From: CAYWTX01 sp964461295
GTDB taxonomy: Bacteria > Planctomycetota > Phycisphaerae > SM23-33
Reading direction: 5' to 3'
DNA length: 10,611 nt
Assembly (NCBI GenBank): GCA_964461295.1
Contig: CAYWTX010000194.1
Span: 1 to 10,611 of the forward strand
The notes under the pieces are model-generated. The model ran no database searches. It had not been told where the DNA came from and was given only the letters and a program-made list of their open reading frames with translations. Each line of letters starts with the position of its first letter. The first letter of the stretch is position 1. The translations under genes and the position numbers were made by a program. Shown piece by piece: positions 7,005-10,611 of this stretch.

Positions 7005-7062
7005 GTCACGATCACGAGGCGAGGGAACCGGCGAACGCCGACCCCCAGATCGGCTCCGGGAT

Positions 7063-7086
7063 GCCCCGGCCACGCGGGGCCGGGGC
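7063..7086. repeat. 9-bp GC-rich inverted repeat
   Basis: GCCCCGGCC (7063-7071) pairs perfectly with GGCCGGGGC (7078-7086) around a 6-base loop. Neither strand has a U-run after it, so it is probably not an intrinsic terminator. It may be an operator-like palindrome, or chance in such GC-rich DNA. Confidence 0.35.
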
Positions 7087-7226
7087 TTGGATGGGAGGGG
7101 AAGGGCGCACGACTGGTGCATGGCGGAGCCTGCGTGTGGAGGTCAGCTTCGCTTCGTTGTCCTCGTCTGCCTGGCTTCCGGTTTCGTGACAGGATTCGCC
7201 GGCCCCCGGCGTCTACACTAGTGACT

Positions 7227-7817
7227 ATGGGAAGGACGATGCCGATCGGTGAGGAAGCCGGCCTGGAGGACTGCCTGGAGCGGCGGCTGGTGGAAGCCGT
7301 CCGTCGGGGCGATTCCGGCGCGCTGGCGGAGTTGATGGGGCGCTGCGGGCCGTGGGTTCGCGGCGCGATCTTCGCCGCCGGCGTGCGGGCCGACGCAGTC
7401 GAGGATGTTCTGCAGCAGGTCTGGCTCGCGGCGTGGCGGCGGGCGGGCGACCTGGACGACCCCGGGCGCTGGCGGGCGTGGCTGTACACGCTGGCGCGTC
7501 ACGCCGCCATCGACGCGACGCGACGGCAGCGGCGGGCGGGCAAACTGCTGGATGCGGTGCGGTCGTGGTGGTCGTCCGATGCGAGCGACGCGGGCGAGCC
7601 GGTGGTCGCGATGGTGGCCGCGGAACAGCACCAGCGGGCGCTGCGGGCGGTGGCGGGCCTGCCGGAGATCTACCGCCAGCCGTTCGTGCTGCGGCACCTG
7701 GCGGATTGGAGTTACCGCCAGATCGCCGAGGCGCTGGAGCTGCCGCTGGACACGGTGGAGACGCGCCTGGTGCGGGCGAGGAAGCTGCTGCGGGGCGCAA
7801 TGGCTCGCGAACGGTAG
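7227..7817 (+). CDS. ECF-type sigma-70 family RNA polymerase sigma factor
   Basis: A 196-residue protein with only the sigma2 and sigma4 regions, as in extracytoplasmic-function sigma factors. Sigma2 spans about residues 16-103. It includes the core-binding helix EDVLQQVWLAAW (59-70) and the -10-recognition helix WLYTLARHAAIDATRRQRR (85-103). Sigma4 spans about 137-190 with the helix-turn-helix YRQIAEALELPLDTVETRL (163-181), which should read the -35 element. The ATG at 7227 is chosen as the first after the GTG at 7221. The ATG at 7239, which has GGAAGGA closely upstream, is equally possible. The adjacent membrane protein at 7882-8553 is the likely anti-sigma factor, which would hold this sigma inactive until an envelope signal. 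Confidence 0.9.
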   Translation: MGRTMPIGEEAGLEDCLERRLVEAVRRGDSGALAELMGRCGPWVRGAIFAAGVRADAVEDVLQQVWLAAWRRAGDLDDPGRWRAWLYTLARHAAIDATRRQRRAGKLLDAVRSWWSSDASDAGEPVVAMVAAEQHQRALRAVAGLPEIYRQPFVLRHLADWSYRQIAEALELPLDTVETRLVRARKLLRGAMARER

Positions 7818-7881
7818 CGGTTCCTGGTGGAAGGCGACCGGGGCGACACGCCCCGGCTCGGTGGGCACGGGAGCATCTGCG

Positions 7882-8553
7882 GTGATCAACGAGACAGACA
7901 ACTTGGAGCGGCGAATCGGGCGGCGGATGGACGGGCTGCTCGATGAGGCCCAGACCGCCGAACTACAGCGAGAGTTGATGCGCGACCCGGAGGCGCGGGC
8001 GATGGCCGAGGCGATGGCGTCGGCCGATGCCGCGGCTGGGGAGGCGCTGCGGGCGGCGTTCGGGCATGGCGCAGCCGTGGCGGACGGGCGGTGGGCGCGG
8101 TCGGCGGCGCGATGCGAAGCAGGCAACGCCGTGCGAGGGCGCGCGTGGCGTTGGGCGGCGGTCGCGGCCGCGGCGGCGGCCGTGGTGATCGGCACGGGCG
8201 TGTGGTTCGCCGTGACACAGCGGCCGGGGACGGTGGGCGATCCGGCCATCTCATCGAGCATCGGCGGCGGATCGCCGGCGACGCGGCCGGATGAAACGCT
8301 GCCGACGGGCCTGGAGCACGTGGCGTGGGCGGTCTGGGGTCCGCCGGGCGCGGCGGACGAATCGGGCGTGGAGAAGCCGGCCGCGATGGGCGACGCGCCC
8401 GCGGCCGCCAGCGAGATGGAAGGCCCGCGCAGCCGCCGGCGGACGGTGGATCGGAGCATCTTCAGCGTCTACGACGAGCAGGAGAAGGCGGTGTACCTGC
8501 TGGGCGTGGACCGGGTGAAGACGACGGTGCATGCGGTCGCAAGCGACCTGTAA
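7882..8553 (+). CDS. Probable anti-sigma factor, single-pass membrane protein
   Basis: A 223-residue protein starting at a GTG with GGGAG eight bases upstream, 64 bases after the sigma gene. The cytosolic N-terminus (1-88) is helical and charged, with the pattern DGLLDEAQTAELQRELMRDPEARA (in part, 17-40) common in anti-sigma domains. It lacks the H-x3-C-x2-C zinc motif of ZAS anti-sigma factors. One transmembrane helix lies at about 90-112. The outer part (113-223) is Ala/Gly/Pro-rich and unstructured up to about 185, then ends in a compact segment with SIFSVYDEQEKAVYLLGVD (192-210). The role as partner of the ECF sigma is inferred from gene order and topology; there is no recognisable enzymatic domain. 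Confidence 0.7.
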   Translation: MINETDNLERRIGRRMDGLLDEAQTAELQRELMRDPEARAMAEAMASADAAAGEALRAAFGHGAAVADGRWARSAARCEAGNAVRGRAWRWAAVAAAAAAVVIGTGVWFAVTQRPGTVGDPAISSSIGGGSPATRPDETLPTGLEHVAWAVWGPPGAADESGVEKPAAMGDAPAAASEMEGPRSRRRTVDRSIFSVYDEQEKAVYLLGVDRVKTTVHAVASDL

Positions 8554-8571
8554 TCCATTCGGAGTTCGCAG

Positions 8572-8610
8572 GATGCACGGGATGCACGGGATAGAGAACA
8601 AGATGCAAGG
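8572..8610 (+). repeat. Short tandem repeat in the PDZ gene leader
   Basis: The 9-base unit GATGCACGG occurs twice in direct tandem (8572-8580, 8581-8589). A variant, GATGCAAGG, lies at 8602-8610. The variant provides part of the ribosome site (AAGGAGAAGGA, 8607-8617) of the gene that starts at 8621. The core resembles the purine-rich repeat at 5326-5353. Confidence 0.55.
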
Positions 8611-8620
8611 AGAAGGAACA

Positions 8621-10084
8621 ATGCGGAACGTACTGACGGGTTTGGCGTGCGCGGCGTTGATGGGTTCGGTGGCGTTTGCGGGCGAGGATGCCAACGGCAC
8701 GAAGGTGGTGGACAAGAGTATCGCGTTGCCCGGAGGCGGACAGATTCATGTGCGGTGCGAGACCGGCGGCGACGGGTGCGGGGCCGCCTGGGGCGCCGCG
8801 GGCGGCGGGAGCGCCGGCGGGTTCGTCGGGCCGATCATCGTGACGGCCCAGGCCGGCGACGGCAACTGCCCGATGGCGAGCGGATGCGTGGCGCCGATCG
8901 GCGAAACGGTGACGATGACGAAGGGGCAGATGTTCACTGGGCATGTGACCGCGAAATCCGACCCCAGCGCGGCATGGCTCGGCCTGCGCGTGGCGCCGGT
9001 GCCGGCGGCGGTGGCGTCGCAACTGGGGCTGAAGGACAAGGCCGTGATGGTGGCGAACATCGTGAAGGACTCGCCGGCCCAGAAGGCGAGGCTGGAGCGG
9101 TACGACATCATCGTGGCCGTGGGCAAGGACGCGGTGGGCGACGTCGCGAAGTTCGTTGAGGGCCTTCAGGGGCGCAAGCCGGGCGAGAAACTCGAGCTGA
9201 CGGTGATCCGCCAGGGCAAGAAGACGGAAGTGACGGCGACGACGGCCAGGATGGACTTGTCAAAGATGGAGATGGTGTACAAGGACGAGGGCGACGAGGC
9301 GTGGGAAGAGGAGACGAAACTGCACCGCGGGATGGTGCGGATCGGGCCGGGCGGCGGGTGGACGATCGTGACGCCGGGTGGCGGATCGGTTGCCTTGCCG
9401 CCGGACATCTACAAGGTGTTGCCGAAGGACCTGTGGTCAGGGATGCAGACGAAGGTGGGTTCCAGCAACGGGAAAGTCACGTTCAACGTGACGAAGGAAC
9501 TAGGCGACATCAGGGTCAACATCAGTAGCGCCGACGACGGCGCGATCCAGGTGACGCGGACGAAGATCGGCAAGGACGGCAAGGAAGTCGAGAAGAGCGT
9601 CAAGACGTACAGGAACCAGAACGAGTTGAAGGCCGGCGACGGCCAGGCGTACTCGCTGTACAACGAGACCGTCCATAGCGGGGGAATCCGGTACCCGGTG
9701 GGCTCAGGCCGTGTCGAACTCGAGATCAGGGGCACGGACAAGGAAAGCGCGAAGGGCGAAGAGCGTCAGAAGCTCATTGAGAGCCTGATCGAGAAGGCCA
9801 AGGCGGATGCCGCTCACGCGGCGGCGGAGGCCAAGAAGGCGGCCGGCGCCGCGGCCGCGAAGGCCAGGCAGGAAACCGAAGAGGTCCGCGGAAAGGTCGC
9901 CCATGCGATCGCGCCGGAGCCGACGGCCGAGTTCAACGTCGATGCCGACGGGCGGATTGCGGTGAGCGTTCGCGATGGGGACACGGCCGCGAAGCTGACG
10001 TACAAGAGCGAGGAGGAGATGATGGTAAAGGCGCCGAAGCTGTTCCAACGGTACAGGGCGTTGTTGGGGAAGATGATGAAGTAG
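8621..10084 (+). CDS. Secreted PDZ-domain protein
   Basis: A 487-residue protein with a signal peptide (hydrophobic stretch 4-19, likely cut after AFA at 20). A Gly-rich segment (36-90) carries four cysteines (C46, C53, C83, C89) that could form disulfides or bind metal. A DegP-like PDZ domain spans about 118-210: WLGLRVAP (119-126), VANIVKDSPAQKARLERYD (144-162, the usual carboxylate-loop and 'GD' region) and the strand LELTVIRQGKKTEV (191-204). No trypsin-like His-Asp-Ser protease domain is present. The middle (236-370) is beta-rich and unrecognised. An Ala/Lys/Glu helix (376-428), probably a coiled coil, precedes a C-terminal part. The ATG at 8621 has AAGGAGAAGGA upstream. Third in the ECF sigma/anti-sigma unit, it may sense or bind envelope peptides that feed into the sigma switch; this is inference. 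Confidence 0.82.
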   Translation: MRNVLTGLACAALMGSVAFAGEDANGTKVVDKSIALPGGGQIHVRCETGGDGCGAAWGAAGGGSAGGFVGPIIVTAQAGDGNCPMASGCVAPIGETVTMTKGQMFTGHVTAKSDPSAAWLGLRVAPVPAAVASQLGLKDKAVMVANIVKDSPAQKARLERYDIIVAVGKDAVGDVAKFVEGLQGRKPGEKLELTVIRQGKKTEVTATTARMDLSKMEMVYKDEGDEAWEEETKLHRGMVRIGPGGGWTIVTPGGGSVALPPDIYKVLPKDLWSGMQTKVGSSNGKVTFNVTKELGDIRVNISSADDGAIQVTRTKIGKDGKEVEKSVKTYRNQNELKAGDGQAYSLYNETVHSGGIRYPVGSGRVELEIRGTDKESAKGEERQKLIESLIEKAKADAAHAAAEAKKAAGAAAAKARQETEEVRGKVAHAIAPEPTAEFNVDADGRIAVSVRDGDTAAKLTYKSEEEMMVKAPKLFQRYRALLGKMMK

Positions 10085-10119
10085 AGTTTCGCCAGAGCGA
10101 GATCAGCAAAGTGCAGTCG

Positions 10120-10153
10120 CGCCGACCGCCTCAGGGGCGGTCGGCGTTCTTTT
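10120..10153 (+). terminator. Intrinsic terminator of the sigma/anti-sigma/PDZ operon
   Basis: CGCCGACCGCC (10120-10130) and GGCGGTCGGCG (10136-10146) form a perfect 11-bp stem with a 5-base loop. The T-rich tail TTCTTTT (10147-10153) follows. It lies 36 bases after the stop codon of the PDZ gene and separates that unit from the RpoC-like frame. Confidence 0.9.
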
Positions 10154-10199
10154 GGCGGATGTTGAACTTCCTTGAGGGTGGCGGTGTTCGGGGGCGTCG

Positions 10200-10611
10200 A
10201 TGGCCCCGTTCTTCGGCGAGCAGGTAGTCCGTCCCCCGATGCCGCAATCAAACGACCCGTGGGCATGGCAATCGGCTCGCGATTGGATCTCCGACGGGCT
10301 GGCGGGCGGCGGCGACTTCGCCGGCCCCGTCGGAGTGCAACTCCTGGCCGTCAAGTGCGGCGCCCGAGGCAGCATGGATCAGCTCGTGCAGATGGCGGGC
10401 ATCTGCGGGGCGATGATGGATGCCGATGGGCGGCTGGCGCCGATCCGCCACGGGCGCGGCGAGGGGCTCGAGCCGCAGGAGTCGTTCGCTTCGGCGGCGG
10501 GGGCTCGTCGCGGCCTGGCGGGGCTGGTTTCGCGGATGTCGGGGGAAGGCGACGATTGTCGCGACGCGGGGGCGCCGAAGGGCTTCGGCGTGCTGGCGCG
10601 GGCGATGCGTT
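10200..10611 (+). CDS. Partial RNA polymerase beta' (RpoC)-like fragment protein, runs off window
   Basis: An open frame of at least 137 residues from the ATG at 10200, which has GGGGG five bases upstream, to the window edge. An in-frame TGA at 10173 blocks any longer N-terminus. Residues 53-114 resemble the conserved beta'/Rpb1 segment: CGARGSMDQLVQMAGICG (53-70) corresponds to SGARGS-x2-Q-x-RQLAGMRG, GEGLEPQESF (87-96) to REGL-x5-F, and GARRGLAGLVSR (101-112) to the bridge-helix start HGARKGLADTAL. After that the usual TxxSGYLTRRL is replaced by unrelated sequence (SGEGDDCRDAG). The first ~45 residues are not RpoC-like, and the clamp and NADFDGD catalytic loop cannot be present. It could be a stand-alone accessory RNA polymerase-like protein or a decaying duplicate. 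The C-terminus is not visible. Confidence 0.68.
   Translation, partial: MAPFFGEQVVRPPMPQSNDPWAWQSARDWISDGLAGGGDFAGPVGVQLLAVKCGARGSMDQLVQMAGICGAMMDADGRLAPIRHGRGEGLEPQESFASAAGARRGLAGLVSRMSGEGDDCRDAGAPKGFGVLARAMR

Larger units (their letters stand above)
6901..7226. other. Gene-free gap between divergent MATE and sigma-factor genes
   Basis: The 326-base gap contains the MATE promoter candidate (6910-6937), a diverged copy of the 23-base repeat (6982-7004) followed by further CACGA words to about 7018, and a small GC-rich hairpin (7063-7086). No frame here shows a credible start, ribosome site or recognisable product. I found no convincing promoter for the sigma-factor gene. Confidence 0.6.

Noticed and set aside
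7186..7219. Promoter GTGACA...TACACT for the sigma-factor gene
   Set aside because: The spacer is 22 bases, too long for sigma70. No acceptable -35 sits at 16-18 bases, and no clear ECF-type motif is visible.

Overview
The window reads as a chromosomal stretch from a very GC-rich bacterium. A planctomycete-type organism (Planctomycetota, perhaps Phycisphaerae) is my best guess. The guess rests on the mix of genes: a uroporphyrinogen-decarboxylase-like protein coupled to a glycosidase-like protein, and an ECF sigma factor with a membrane partner and a secreted PDZ protein. There is no rRNA or housekeeping gene here to confirm it. The first ~101 bases are almost pure G/C and look like a poor-quality contig end.

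Left part, all on the minus strand. Three genes joined by 4-base stop/start overlaps run leftward from about 5283: a URO-D-family protein, a glycoside-hydrolase-D-clan-like protein and a GNAT acetyltransferase. An extended -10 promoter lies in front of them. After the GNAT gene there is a near-consensus sigma70 promoter (TTGACA, 16 bases, GATAAT), a ~170-base GC-rich leader and a strong intrinsic terminator. Two overlapping genes for class I SAM-dependent methyltransferases follow. The leader holds a second copy of one terminator arm that can pair with the other arm, so it looks like an attenuator or the site of a small RNA.

Middle. A MATE-family multidrug/solute exporter (minus strand, 5449-6900) is flanked by copies of a 23-base repeat. 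Two copies form a perfect inverted repeat downstream of the gene and one diverged copy lies upstream. A 326-base gene-free gap separates it from the divergent plus-strand genes.

Right part, plus strand. An ECF-type sigma factor, a single-pass membrane protein that is probably its anti-sigma partner, and a secreted PDZ-domain protein form a likely operon ending at a clear intrinsic terminator (10120-10153). Beyond it an open reading frame starts and runs off the window. Its product resembles only the piece of RNA polymerase beta' (RpoC) around the GARGS motif and the start of the bridge helix. The in-frame stop just upstream leaves no room for the NADFDGD active-site region. A stand-alone beta'-like piece beside a sigma/anti-sigma operon is the most unusual item in the window.
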